Assembly (NCBI GenBank): GCA_016800925.1
Contig: JABCPU010000009.1
Span: 62,001 to 126,000, forward strand
Reading direction: 5' to 3'
Length of the DNA: 64,000 nucleotides
From: Suillus spraguei
Lineage: Eukaryota > Basidiomycota > Agaricomycetes > Boletales > Suillaceae
Position 1 is the first letter of the stretch; every line of letters begins with the position of its first letter. A program made the translations under genes and the position numbers. The notes below the pieces were generated by a model, which was not told where the DNA came from, made no database searches, and saw only the letters and a list, made by a program, of their open reading frames with translations. Positions 1 to 11,566 of this stretch are shown here, one piece after another.

Positions 1-129
1 GTTCCTAGTCACTGTGTCGCGAAAAATTCGGTAATTCAGAAATATGCTATGCGTGGTTGGGCCAGATATGTCAAGTACCAACAGTAACAGCATATCGGTG
101 CACGAGTTCTATAAGTATACGACCGAACC

Positions 130-630
130 CCAAGTCTCTTCCTATCTTGCTCAGTCCCCAGCTACCGCACGCGCCACTCACCCCAAGATCCACTGCAGGA
201 TGTGCATGTCATGTAATGAGTGCTACAACATCGCACGTGCCCACACCGCATAACTTGCGACCAACTTGGCATGTCTCCCAATGAACAAGAGGATCCCAGG
301 GCCAGACTGATCCTGAGTTTGATGTGAGCGTATATAATCATATAGGCACTCTTCCCAGCGGAAGTCGAGGCCCATCGCATGCGCAAAGAGATCAGCCCGA
401 TGCATACAGGTACAACCTCTATGTGACTACGGTGGCATGCCAGGGACAGTTGCGAGATGAATAGGTCCAGAGAGAGAGAGACTCGGGTACATATTTTCAA
501 GCCTAGTACAGGTAAGTTTGTGACTTCCAGAGCAGGTGACGATGCTCTTTTGGTAGCTATCTGCATGAGCACAAAACGCACCAAACTGTTGTTATCGAAT
601 TCTTCGACTCCAGACCAAATCCGCGGGACT
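130..630 (-). pseudogene. decayed copy of the NTF2-like protein gene at 4.1-5.2 kb
   Basis: The stretch aligns by eye with the 3' two thirds of the NTF2-like gene at about 4190-4670, on the same strand. Shared landmarks are the block around 178-205 (matching the segment encoding the W-I-L-G-R end) and the block around 598-632 (matching the segment encoding R-I-W-S-E-I-E-E-F). Between them the copies differ by many substitutions and indels, and no single frame keeps the parent protein. The 5' exon is absent. It is probably an old partial duplicate that no longer encodes the protein. Confidence 0.6.
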
Positions 631-699
631 GTGACAATACCATGGTCCCACTCTCCCAGTCAGCGGAGGAGGCGCACTGCTAGGTGATTCCTCACTTTT

Positions 700-1610
700 A
701 TGAGAAAATATGAAAGTCCTGGTGTCTCCGTCCTTTGATGGTCTCGTTGATACGACGTCGTGAGTTCCTTTGAGCAGATGGATATACTGGTGGTCGAATG
801 GTAGATAGCCGCTTAGGGTGATCATGATGTGTTCCCATGTTTTGATATAGTTCCCCGCATTGACCAGTCGTGGATTTGATAGGTACAATAGAGGCTGTAC
901 CTTGTGCGACACCGTGCAAGGCGGCCATATCGCTCGGAGTACTTGCGGGTTTAAGTGCAGTAGTAGAGATTTATTTGTGAGCGCAGAGTCTGCAAACCAT
1001 CCGATTTGTGTGCCACTCCTTGGCAACATTTTCATTTCCCCGTTCCTTCAGAACGTGTCTGCAGAACGCTAGAAGCTTCATTACATGCACATGTGTTCCC
1101 CTTGATGCTGTGAGCCATGAGTCATGATGGTAGCTGGGCGCACATGCAATCTCGACATAGCGAGGGCGTGGACACTGGAATCCTTCGATTGCCGTACAGC
1201 AAGATTGTGAGATGTCGCAGGCACATGTAAGTATAACTTCTGATCATAAGAGAGACGAGATACGTGCTTACATAAGCTGTAGTTCGGTCACTAGCGCCTA
1301 GCTACCGAGTTAGTCTATATCGGTTCTTGTTCTTACACTGCCAACATCATTTGCGAGCCGGGACCAACATGCTATACTTTGCCATAAAGTTTTACTGTAT
1401 CCGGTCGATAGATCTGGCTATGCTCCACATTCTAATATTGCGTCTTTAATCAGCGGTATTGGTACCTAGAAAAGCACTATGTGGATTTTCTATTCGTTTC
1501 GCCTCCCTTTCCTGCGGTCAAGTACCTGCGTCATTGATTTTTCTCTTTCTATTTACTGTCAATCGCTTGGATATTAACCTCCTCGATCCACCCTGTTATC
1601 AACTTCCGCC
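700..1610. other. intergenic, no gene recognised
   Basis: Only short overlapping open frames occur on both strands, without a recognisable domain. The right end carries the promoter side of the DUF6533 gene that starts at 1663, with a TATA-like stretch at 1618-1628 about 40 bases upstream of its ATG. Confidence 0.5.
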
Positions 1611-1662
1611 GAGCTACTGTATATAATTACCCCAACGCCACGAGCCTTGATTTCGCATTTTA

Positions 1663-3496
1663 ATGGAACGGCGTGCGGTTGTAGACAGCCAAACCTCGGA
1701 CAAGTATTTGCGAATTGCGTCCATCTCCATTGCATTGTACGAGTGAGTCCTTTTCTTCTTCCAATGGACCCGTAAAAGTCACTGTGTTCTGATTATTCTG
1801 AACGATATCTACTTTCAGTTATGTGATCACACTCCCCGCTGAATGGCGGTTTTACAGAAGTCAATCCTCAATTTTTCAACTCAGGTACGTACACTGGCCA
1901 TTTACGTTTCACTATTGACAAACACGTTCAGTCTTGCCTGTATCTTATTCATTCTCATACGGTATGATATTCTGTCTTCACCCCATCATGAAAAGATTTT
2001 TGCTCACATCAATATCGCAGCTATGTTAGTATCGCCGTCATGCTGGTCAGCAATTACGGAGCCTTCGCCACTAGCTTCACCCAAGAAACTTGTCAACATT
2101 ACTATATTGTGGCACCTACCTTCAAAGGTCTGTTCTGTCGATGTTCGCCCTCCAGGACTTTACTGACCACGCTGTAGTTTTACAAACGATGATATCGCAA
2201 GTCATTATTGGTGTCAGGTATGACATGTTGAGTTTTTGTGTCGCCGACTACAGAATTTCACACGTTCAGGACATGGAATATTTCAAGGAGAAACAGGCAG
2301 ATAGGGATTATTGTAGCGCTGCTATTCTTTACCTCAATCACGGTGTGTTCCTAAAGTGCAAGCCTAATGTCTGTCACTCACCCCGGTTTAGCTGGAGTGG
2401 TTCACTAATATGTTTGACAGGATCCGTAAGCTCTGGCCTATATTTTGACCCTTGGTTTGCACTGACCTTCAAATCCATAGCTGTCGTCGTTGATGTACGT
2501 TAGTGTCCCTCACAATGAGACCTCACAAACGTCGCAACTTTTCTAGGGAAAGTAAGTGATTCTTCCACAACTAGCGTGGGTTATTCAAATTCTCATGGAC
2601 CCTAGCTGTAGCCCAGGAAATACTGGCAAAACATTGTCCGCCTGGCTTTACTATATCGCTGCGATGATGTATGACCTCGTGATATTGGCGATTTCCACCA
2701 CACATCTTTTGCAATATGATATTCTCAGCAGCAGGTACATATATTCTCTGTTCTATACCTTCGGAGTAGTTGAACTATTGTTAGGCTAGAACGCGTAGTA
2801 CGGGTGTAAGTCCCTCGCTCCTCAATGACATGGCGTCGCTCATTGTACTCAGCCTGATGTATGATGGCATTGGATATTTGATCGTGCTGACAGGCAAGTA
2901 ATCCCTGTTTGTACTAATTACCATTCTAACGTTTCTTTAGGATCGAACATATTGAACATAGTACTGTATCACGAGTCTGATGTCCAAACCCAGGTAATTA
3001 TATCTAACTTCCGTACGCCCGGAAACTGACTGCGATATCTATCCGCTTCTGTGATTAGTCGGCAGGGTAAGCTTTATCGTCCAGTATCGAGAAGCAGACT
3101 GCTCAGAATGCACCATCAGAGCATCAATAGGTTATGCCGTAACATGGATCATGAGCCAACGAATTCTCATACATTTACGAGGTGCGCAACGCGCCCCAGT
3201 GTTATCTTTTTCGGCTGACATTCTCAATTCCCACTCGTTCCGTTCACATCGCACAAAAAGAAATGCAAGAAGACCCAACTAGGGAAAGTGTGGTTCTCGC
3301 GCGTCCCGCACAAAGTGCGAGGAACATGATGTCCGGTATCCGCTCCAAGAACGATACTGACTCCGTAGCATCGCACGCCAACAATGACATGGGGCTGGAC
3401 ATACGCGTATGCGTCGAGCGCTCGGTGGTCGTAGACTATGCGAATGAATCCGGGCATTCGGATTGTTGGGATAAGGTGGCTGGAGGTGTCGCCTAA
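1663..3496 (+). CDS. DUF6533-type multi-pass membrane protein
   Basis: The ATG at 1663 opens a short exon reading ...KYLRIASISIALYD, followed by an intron and an exon reading YVITLPAEWRFYR. This is the hallmark N-terminus of the DUF6533 family, seven-helix-like membrane proteins expanded in agaricomycetes and of unknown function. Later exons give hydrophobic helices near 1930-2060 and 2190-2220, an EWFTN segment near 2400, a tyrosine-rich helix near 2640-2720 and a last helix near 2830-2970. A polar cytoplasmic-type tail (about 3190-3494) ends at TAA. At least nine short introns are needed; exact joins in the middle are my inference. No disabling lesion was found, but it was not fully spliced by hand. 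Confidence 0.72.
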
Positions 3497-3499
3497 TAG

Positions 3500-4120
3500 C
3501 GCCTATGCGTATCGAGTGATACCCAGGTGGTGATGCACTGCCATCTATATATACACCGTGCTGTGCCATGTTAGTTGTTATGGGTGCTCGTGTACTGGTA
3601 CATAGATCCCTTTGACAGTAGAGTAATTGCTTGATAGATACTAGTCACATGTAGGATAAACCTGAGCAGTGGAGGGACGCCACGATAGCATAAAACAGAC
3701 AGATAGGGGGAACCATCATTTACGTAATTGCAGCACAGTGCACCGCGACATGTAACCTCGAGTAATGTAGGCGGTCTGTGTCTATAACCTGTGTTGTTTG
3801 ACTCATCTATGTAAAATAGTGTGCACGAAACGTCAGACTCCAGCCTCGCCAAGTAAACTTTCGACTTGACTCGAATGGGACACTTGCAGTATGAGGTACA
3901 AGGCTATGAGGACCAAATGTCAATGACAGCTTGACAATATCAGTCCGTCATATAAGATATATTCAGACCCTTTGACCGGGTGCAGGGAAGTACGTAGTCG
4001 TGGTATTAGGTATAAGGCTATGGAAACACAACGCAGTTTAAGCGCGAGTATAAGCTACAGTTGAAAAGAAATACCATTAACATCACTCGAACAATGCTCG
4101 TAAGGAAAACAAAGAAACAG
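3500..4120. other. intergenic, no gene recognised
   Basis: This lies between the 3' ends of the convergent DUF6533 gene (+) and NTF2-like gene (-). Open frames are short and unsupported. I see no repeat or RNA gene in it. Confidence 0.4.
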
Positions 4121-4127
4121 CAAAAAA

Positions 4128-5150
4128 CTAAACTATCGTATCAGCAGACGTGATCAACGATGTACTATGTGGCTGGGACCTCAGTCTCTTGGCAATCCAG
4201 CTCAGCCCCCACGCACCCGCCCGCCCCAAGATCCACTGCGCGATGCGCATGCCAGGTACGAGCCCTATCACATCACGCATGTCCCACACGTCGCGATGAT
4301 ACGTGATCCGCCCCTGCTCGTTAAAGCTTAGGCGCGTGATGACGTGAAGCTGGAGGTGCAGTGGCGATGGAACCGCGAATGGCGTACCGGGAACTGGGAG
4401 CAAGGGGGTGGCGGGGACTACTAGCGAGAGCTCATGCACAGCTTCACTTGCGGGCGTAGACTCGGACGTGTGCAAGGAGAGCGACTTGGGCATCTTGAAG
4501 TCCATATGCAAGTCTGGGAAGAGTAGGATGTTGAGTGTATGTTCGACGATGCTCCTTTTGTGGCCGTCTGTGGAGATGGTGAGAAGGCTCTTATGGAGGT
4601 AGAGACTAGGAGACGGACCGAAGCTCTCGCTCTCGCTAAATTCTTCGATTTCAGACCATATCCGCAGGACACGAAACCAAGGGTCGGAGCTGACGGAATT
4701 TTTGACAGGGACTCGGGGCAGGAGTGCGCCGAGTATTTTGGATGGCTTTGGAATGTCGACTATAGAGAATTGGCGCACGAGAGCGTGAATATCTGCAATT
4801 AGGGTGCGGGAGGTGGCAGTTATCAAAGGATTTTCATAACTTTTGGTAAAGTCAGCATTGCAGTAAAAAGGAAAAGACGGTATCCTTACACTAGAGACAA
4901 AATGTGAGCAAAAGTAAGGAAAATAACAAATAATCTACTAACCTGCACGAGTCTCGTAGAAGAGCTCAGCTGTATCCAGAAAGCTTGTAGAGGGGTAATT
5001 ATCATATACAAAGTCGCAGACTTGGTACGTGAGGGGGTTACATGTCACCATAGACAGCTCTGCATGTTTCAGGTTGGCGGGTTGCAGCTCAGACATGATT
5101 CCCGATGTACTGGGCGTGCCTGACGTAGGGAAAGGGATGGTGGAGGTCAT
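4128..5150 (-). CDS. NTF2-like (SnoaL-fold) domain protein, fungal hypothetical family
   Basis: Exon 1 begins at the ATG at 5150 and ends near 4942 at CAG|GTTAGT. It encodes a polar leader followed by ..QVCDFVYDNYP...ELFYE. The last exon runs from about 4850-4890 to the stop at 4128 and continues ..YENPLITATSRTLI..., then DPWFRVLRIWSEI and LSFNEQGRITYHRD. Cone-like NTF2/SnoaL folds carry this order: an N-terminal helix with FYE/YENP, then a strand-rich half ending in GRI..HRDVWD. Related basidiomycete proteins have no defined substrate. The length is about 300 residues. The exact acceptor of the last exon is uncertain because the simplest join is out of phase. A decayed copy lies at 130-630. 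Confidence 0.68.
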
Positions 5151-5193
5151 GTCAAACGACTAGAAGGATATGGATGCTGAGTGCTGATGCACT

Positions 5194-5222
5194 GCTCGTC
5201 GTCGTGGTCCACCACGACGAGC
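5194..5222. repeat. short GC-rich inverted repeat
   Basis: GCTCGTCGTCGTGGT is followed by a CC loop and ACCACGACGAGC, giving a 12-bp stem with a 3-nt bulge on the left side. It lies just upstream (5' side) of the NTF2-like gene start at 5150, so it could sit in its promoter or 5' leader. The function is unknown. Confidence 0.6.
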
Positions 5223-5605
5223 GTGAGGGTGGCGCAACTGGAAGGATCATTGCCGTTTTCAGCCACTTTAGCTGTAGTGAATTCGAAATTGCTCTGAGTC
5301 TTCGCTGATTGCAAGTTATTGGCATGACGGTGATCTGAATCACTTTACCGGAGGGATCTTCTAGGCTCTACATAGGGTCTTGCCAACTTTCGAATAAGGA
5401 GTACCTTACTACGGGCGTCAATCAGGGACAAATGTACACATTTCTCTCAGGACGAAACTCGCGCTGAGCCAGAGAGACCTTGGAGCGCAAAGTTGGCTCA
5501 TGGGACTTTGCTATTACCACCATTAATCCACCATCATCATGTTAAGATTCAGCAATCTGCTCGCCTTCGACCATTAATATTGGGATGGTTGTAGAAATAG
5601 AAGAT

Positions 5606-5866
5606 GCGTTACAGACCCACGTAAGCTATGTAATGGCTACGAATATAACTCACGGCACCCCCAAGTCCATGTATCAGGACCACCAACATGGATTCATCCG
5701 AGTCGTAGAAGCTCACGGCGGTCAACTCAGTATCAATTCGTGCAATTGACCGGTCACAGCGACGGGATCGACGATTGGAGAAGTCCTCACAAAAAGTTCG
5801 CAGATATTCTCATTCGGATTGGTATTAGAGAATGATGCACTGTTGACGTCGACTGGACATGCATTA
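5606..5866 (-). pseudogene. 3' fragment of an F-box/leucine-rich protein gene
   Basis: This aligns with 8990-9362, the 3' part of the F-box pseudogene in the inverted-repeat spacer, in the same orientation. Shared stretches include the block encoding ISPIV-HPIAVACQLH and the run ending ..CTGGACATGCATTAAA. The match stops abruptly at about 5866, where dehydrogenase sequence begins. The fragment contains indels relative to its partner and cannot encode a protein. Confidence 0.7.
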
Positions 5867-5867
5867 A

Positions 5868-6525
5868 ATATCTAGTACACAAGTACAACCCCACCTGGGT
5901 TGCTAATGCAATCCTTCGTGTACGTGGAAACCTGCACCCTTGCCCACCTGTTATGAAGCGCGTCTCCTCAGAACTGCAAGAGGAGGATCCAATAGTGACC
6001 TCGACGGCCAGGCATTTACCATCACAGATACTGGTCCGCCAGTCACACATGGCGATATCCACATTGGATTGACTGGTTCCTGAAACTGAATTCATAATCA
6101 TATCACACAACCTCATGCTTTTTGTATCGCAGATTATAGAGCTCCTTTACCTCTCGAGACTCGTGTGCATACCTGTCAATATCTTCGTCGCCTGTGCGAC
6201 GCGTACTTGCACATTTATACCCAGGATCATCGTCAACCTGCAACCATCTTTGTTCGCGCTCGCATCTGTGCATCTCATTTTTGATGATTCCAGAGCTCGA
6301 TTGCCGCCCGAAAAGGGTGGATTGGGTTATCATGGCCCGTTCACGACTCTGCAGGGGGTTTGCAGGACAGTGGAGGAGCACTTAAAAGTTGGCGGGATCA
6401 GGGAAGAGAAATCACACGCCGGTGATGTTAGCTTAGGTTTTCTTCGACTCAGCAGGGCTCTGAAGGAGATGAACAAAATCGAGAAGAGGATCAGCGAGCG
6501 GTTGCGTGTAGAGGCTGTTGATTAG
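5868..6525 (+). pseudogene. truncated third copy of the 3beta-HSD/epimerase-type dehydrogenase
   Basis: The sequence corresponds to the C-terminal ~200 residues of the full dehydrogenases at 13639-15258 and 20877-22499. It starts at the LVRK.NPTWV segment and ends at the shared ..RLRVEAVD. The first ~250 residues, with the Rossmann glycine motif and catalytic YxxxK, are missing. Several small indels break the frame between 5890 and 6114; an open frame persists from 6115 to 6525. The 5' boundary is a fusion to an F-box fragment. It cannot be a working dehydrogenase. Confidence 0.85.
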
Positions 6526-6977
6526 TACTGGGTGAGGGATGCTGAATTACTAATACTTACAGGCACGACTAGCAATCCCAGGGATGTTTAATCGTGGGTA
6601 GGATATTGTTTTGCCGAGCAATAGGAAGTGTTGATCGATACAACTGTGTGTCGCCTTAAACGTTGCTTGTTAGTGTTTGTTACTAACTAGACCAATTGCA
6701 AGCCTAAAGTCAGTGCTGCCGCGGAAATCACTCAAGTAACCAATTTCTCTTTGCAAGCTCATGAGCACACTGCTATATTTGAGCCTGAGTCATTAGTCTC
6801 TCGTGAAGACAAACATGATTGATATCTTACTAATGGGTAACTGTAAGATGACACACTGATTGGTAGTATGACGCGGCCTCCGCTGACCGAGTCTGCTCAA
6901 CCAAGATTCTCGGGAATTGTCTGTAATCATTGTAATTGTCACCATGTCAGCTTGACGGAAAGAGCATCGCATAATCA

Positions 6978-6985
6978 TATAAAAG
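6978..6985 (+). promoter_or_regulatory. TATA box of AKR gene 1
   Basis: TATAAAAG lies 45 bases upstream of the ATG at 7030. The same octamer is conserved at the equivalent place in the inverted copy (13055-13062, - strand), which supports a functional promoter in both arms. Confidence 0.6.
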
Positions 6986-7029
6986 ATCCCTAGGTGTCGA
7001 CGACTGCAATACTTATTGATTCACGTATA

Positions 7030-8476
7030 ATGTCGACAAGAATTCCTCTTCTTTATGTCAGTATCAGTCTTTAACGTGTCGATCACCCGCTGATTAGTTG
7101 CATTCTAAGGGAGCTTCTCAGTTCACCGTGCCCGGTCCACAGTCCATTGGAGGACGAATCAATACCGTCGAAGACGCACAGAAGATTATAGATGTATTCA
7201 CCAGCCATGGCCACAGACAAATCGATACAGCTCGTGCATACGGGGGTGGGACTTCAGAGGAGGTAAGAGCGGTTTCCTCCAAGACTTTCATTGCTGCTCA
7301 TTGGTGCCGTCGCAGATCATCAGTGAACTCGACCTGAAAGGATGTACAGTGGATACAAAGTGAGTTCTGACTGCAGCTCGTTTGAGAGGTCTCTCACATT
7401 TGCCGCAATGTGTAGGATCTTTCCAAGGGAGCCCGGAGACTTTGCGTCGGACAAAATTCGGGCGTCGCTCGAAAGTTCTATGAAGGCGCTGGGAAAAACA
7501 AAGATCAAAGTATTGTTTCTGCATGCACCGGACAGGAGTGTTCCGATCGAAGATACGCTTCGTGGCATCAACGAACTGTATAATGAAGGCCTCTTGTAAG
7601 TTCAAAGTGTCGAGTGCTTGACTTTCCGGGCTGATTTCAACTCTGCACAGCGAGGAGTTTGGTGTCTCGAACTATAACGCTTGGGAGGTTTGTCTAATGT
7701 TTGGTTCAAGTTGTGCATGTCTTACTGTGCCTTATTTGTAACCAGGTGGCTGAGATAGTTGGCATAGCGGGTTCCAATGGATGGGTGAAACCCACCGTAT
7801 ATCAGGGACCCTATAATGCACTTGAACGAAGAGCTGAAACAGAGTGAGTTAGGAATAGGATAATCAGTTGTGTCTTAACCTTGCGTTAGGTTGTTCCCCT
7901 GCCTCCGGCACTTTGGAATACGGTTCTATGCATATAGCCCACTAGCGTAAGTTGTGTCCTTCGATCGTGGTATTAATGCTTGACAACTTCTATAGGAGCG
8001 GTTTACTTGCAGGAAAAATTCTTTCGGAAGAGGATATGCAAACTAATAGATGGGATCCCAAAGTGTCTGCAATCGCAGGTATGCTGCGCGTGAAATATTC
8101 GCCTTTTATCCCGATTCTGCGAGAATTGAAGATTGTACTGGTGAGTGTTTGGGAAGCGCTGCATGGGACGCAAATTTCATGACCTCGAACATCAGGACAA
8201 GCAGGGGATTCCTCTTTCAGAAGCTGCTCATCGTTGGCTTCAACATCACAGCAGGTTACAGCCCGGTGATGGGATTATTATTGGTGCCAGTAGCATTGAC
8301 CAACTTACGAATAATCTGAAGGAAAAGTGGGTAATTCGTCTTTTATTGTGACTACAATTATCTGAGCACACCGCATTGTTACTAGCGACGGTGGACCACT
8401 TCCTGACGACGTCGTCACGTCACTGGAGGGTGCATGGGGGCAAGCCAAGGGTGTCGCACCGCACTATGCATTTTAA
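7030..8476 (+). CDS. aldo-keto reductase, aflatoxin-aldehyde-reductase (AKR7) type, copy 1
   Basis: Ten exons splice cleanly to 324 residues: 7030-7056, 7098-7262, 7316-7359, 7416-7595, 7651-7687, 7746-7843, 7890-7946, 7996-8140, 8196-8326 and 8386-8476. All junctions are GT..AG and in phase. The AKR tetrad is visible: Asp52 and Tyr57 in QIDTARAYG, Lys79 in VDTK and His115 in LHAPDRS. The C-terminal GDGIIIGASS matches the NADPH-binding loop. Enzymes of this family reduce aldehydes and ketones with NADPH in the cytosol; the substrate here is unknown. The gene lies 505 bases downstream of the truncated dehydrogenase. About 18-20 residues differ from copy 2 at 11567-13015. No lesion was found. 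Confidence 0.93.
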
Positions 8477-8675
8477 GTTGCATCTCATTACAAACTGTAT
8501 TTCTACGATCTGCCATATCTAAGGATGAACGGATAGCTCCGCGGAAACAACTTTATGCGAACTCCAGTTCAACCTGCGTCTGTAGCGTCGTTCGTTGTAG
8601 GCACACATCCGGCAGTCAACCATCTGCGCGGTGCACGCTCATCTGATCGTCTGGACACTTCACTTTTTGACATTA

Positions 8676-8980
8676 TAATGACTATATATGATAAATTCAA
8701 GTGTTGTAATGTGATGTGTAGGCTTAAACATCAAAAAGCGAAATTCTTACATAGATATCGTTGGCCTATACTTACCACATTGTAACAGTGAATCTCATTT
8801 CCAAAATTAACGGTGCTTTGGGTGAGTTTGCAGTCCGGGATTTATAATCCAAAAAGGTGGCCAAAGATGTATTTGTTGAGTACTTAGAAGTGGAGCAGGA
8901 TTGACTACCAGTCGAGCGTTAGTACTCTCGCAGGGTAGGAGAATTTTTTGTGGAAAGCTGTGATGAGTTGTAGAACATGC
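8676..8980. other. short intergenic stretch inside the inverted-repeat spacer
   Basis: This AT-rich DNA lies between the left arm and the 3' end of the F-box pseudogene. I see no gene in it. Confidence 0.4.
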
Positions 8981-8981
8981 G

Positions 8982-10735
8982 TTACAGACTGTGTAAGCTA
9001 TGTAATACCACGAATATAGCCCGAATGTCCATAACACCCCAAGTCCGTCCGGACCACCAACATTGGACTGCCATGTGCTGCTCCCGCTCCCTACTTTTTG
9101 CATTTGTAGTAAGTACATCCAGTAAATCATTCACTCTACTCCAATCAACTTCAAATTGTATTAACGACGACCACACAGGAAGCTGAGCATGATTCGAGTG
9201 TAGAAGCCCACAGTGGTCAACTTGGGCATCAATTTGTGCAGTTGGCAGGCCACGGCGATGGGATGGACGATCGGAGAAATCCCCACAAAAAAGTCCGCGG
9301 AGCTTCTCGTTCGGATTGGTACTAGAGAATGGTGCACTGCTGACATCGACTGGACATGCATTAAAGGGCATTTCAATATTACGCAGGAGTGGGCAATAAT
9401 GTATGAGGTGGATGAGTCCTATAAAGGTAAGGGATGGCGGGACCAACCAACGAGCCGCGCTTCCAAAGAGGAAATGCTCGAGTTGAGGCCAGGATTGGGC
9501 CATTATTTTGAGTGAGGTATCATCGATGGCCGAATTGCAGATTCAATCGAGGTCTAAGAACTTTAAGTGACAAAACGACAGCATTGGGGCAACCACATTA
9601 AAGTCAAGTGCGAATTTGGGATCAGCAAGAGTGTCTTCATCCGTATAGCTGTCGAAGTTGGAGCCGAAGTCCAAACTGAGTTTCTCAAGAGTGAGAGGGA
9701 AGCACTCCGAGAAGGAGATAATGAAGTCTGGAATATCCACTGGATCATATAGTGGCGAATCGATGTAATCGACACACAAATCTCATGATCGACAGGAGAG
9801 AAACCGGGTATTTCTGAGACAATGAATGAGAACAGAAGTTGACGACGCAGTGATGTCTACTTGTTCAAGCTGGGAAGAGTATGTGGGAGTAGAACCAAAG
9901 TGCGTGTGGTTGATGTTGTACATCCCCAGGTTCAGGGATAGATACTTCAATGACGATAGGGGAGCCAAACAAAGCAGCGTTTGTGAGCTAAGAACACCTA
10001 TAGCAAGTCAGGAAAGCTCCTGCAAGCCATATAGAGCTTCGCAAATTGCATCTGAACTTTCTTGAGAATCGCCACTATATTCACAGTGGAGATCCCGAAT
10101 GGATGGGCAACTAATTCCGAACGAAGCTACCAAAGCAGATTTGGCAAACGACGGGGCACTCATAGCAAAGCCCACCGCCATTGATGTGATGGTTGACCCG
10201 AAGAAGGTGCGTAACAATGGAAAGAAGCTTTCTCAATCATCCTACCATCACAAACTACAAAGGTTCGGTAACAGCGGTGTGGATAAGGGCGCAGAAGTGA
10301 ATTCTTGTACGACCCGATCATCTATGCAGTTAGACTGGTGACCAGCCCGGCTGGTCACGAGTCTACTATGCAGTCTAGATGAATGTTGGCAATTGTCAAG
10401 GAGCAGATACGTTGTGTATATCGAACAATAAGCTTCCATTCTTCATTTGAGAGAGGTCTTTTGAGTGTCTATGTTGAAATTTTGAGTATTCAACATGACA
10501 TGTGAATCTCTAAATGTTCCACTCACCAACCTTTAATGTCTGCGTTAGTGACACGTTCAGGCAGGCAGGCAATGAGTGGCTCGAACCCTTCTATTCTTTT
10601 CCAAAGGGTATCAAGCGCGGGTGTCCTGCAGGTCCTTGCGAGAGATGACAGTGTAGCACGAGAGCATATTGGTTGTAATTGGTAGAGATCGCAAATGGAA
10701 AAGATCTGAAGTAGAATTTCTGGGGTAAGATACAT
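8982..10735 (-). pseudogene. F-box / leucine-rich-repeat protein pseudogene
   Basis: The first exon (ATG at 10735) reads YLTPEILLQIFSICD, an F-box, followed by LSSLARTCR..ALDTLWKRI. Downstream are leucine-rich strands such as SLKYLSLNL (about 9940) and LEKLSLDFGS (about 9680), then the C-terminal WPQLEHF, LTFIGLIHLI and FEVDWSRVND. F-box proteins are SCF ubiquitin-ligase substrate adaptors. The frame is broken. Three stops lie within 18 nt at 10233-10250 (TGA, TAG, TGA). An extra T in a T6 run at about 9290 shifts the frame, and another shift occurs near 9170. It lies in the spacer of the inverted duplication. Confidence 0.8.
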
Positions 10736-10939
10736 AGATGCATGGTTACAACTTACAAGATAAACAAACTCTGATTTACAAGATTACGAGTGACAAACCT
10801 GCGCAGTGTGATTGAACATTGAAAACTTATTGAAAGATCCACTGCAGCACCATGCCAATTAGTCACGCACATCAACTTGGCGCCATAAGTCATTTCCAAG
10901 CAGCTAGCGTTTAGGTTCCGCCAATTTACACCGGGCAAA

Positions 10940-11360
10940 TTTACCCCACAAATTTACCCTGCAAGTCTACAATGAATACAGGGTCACCCTCAACAACATC
11001 ATGATGACCTTCAATTTGTACCCGCTGGACCCTCTGAGAACACCTGAAAAGCTTAAATTTTAGATCCTAGCTGCAGTAGATGTAAATCGTGTAATGTGAC
11101 ACCAACAGCTTGACAACGTATAATAAAGCATGCTGCCAATGAGTATCGCATCAACTTTTGATCAGGATTCCTTCCAGGGACCTCTATCCAGATTCCAAGC
11201 TGACACTTGATGCTGTGACATCATCAACGACACCGATGGGCGACGAATGAGACATCTGGGAGTCTGGGGAATAAATGAGGTGGGATTCAACTGCAGATTA
11301 GCATAAGATAGCACAATTCCCGGAACCCTAGAGCAGCACAAGGCAAACAATCGCCCGCAT
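10940..11360. other. non-coding spacer DNA
   Basis: This lies between the F-box pseudogene and the right arm of the inverted duplication. No gene, RNA or repeat was recognised. Confidence 0.4.
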
Positions 11361-11566
11361 GGCAAAGAGTGAAGGGTTCAGACGCTGAAATCAGCGTGCA
11401 CCACGCAGACGGTTGACTGCCGAGTGCGTGCACATGGTGAGCGATCCTAACGATGCAGGTGGAGCTGGCGTTTCGCACAAAGTCACGCGAATTGCTTCCG
11501 CGGACCTAATCGTTTCATCCTCAGATATGGTAGATCGTACAAATACAGTTTGTAATGAGATGCAAC

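Larger units (their letters stand above)
5868..8675 (+). repeat. left arm of a ~2.8-kb inverted duplication
   Basis: The arm carries, in + orientation, a truncated 3beta-HSD-type dehydrogenase followed by an intact AKR gene. It is the inverse of about 11360-14320. Homology covers coding parts, introns, the dehydrogenase-AKR intergenic DNA (6526-7029 against 13016-13638) and the AKR 3' flank (8477-8675 against 11360-11566). The arms differ by substitutions and small indels, so the event is not very recent. The spacer is about 2.7 kb. Confidence 0.88.
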
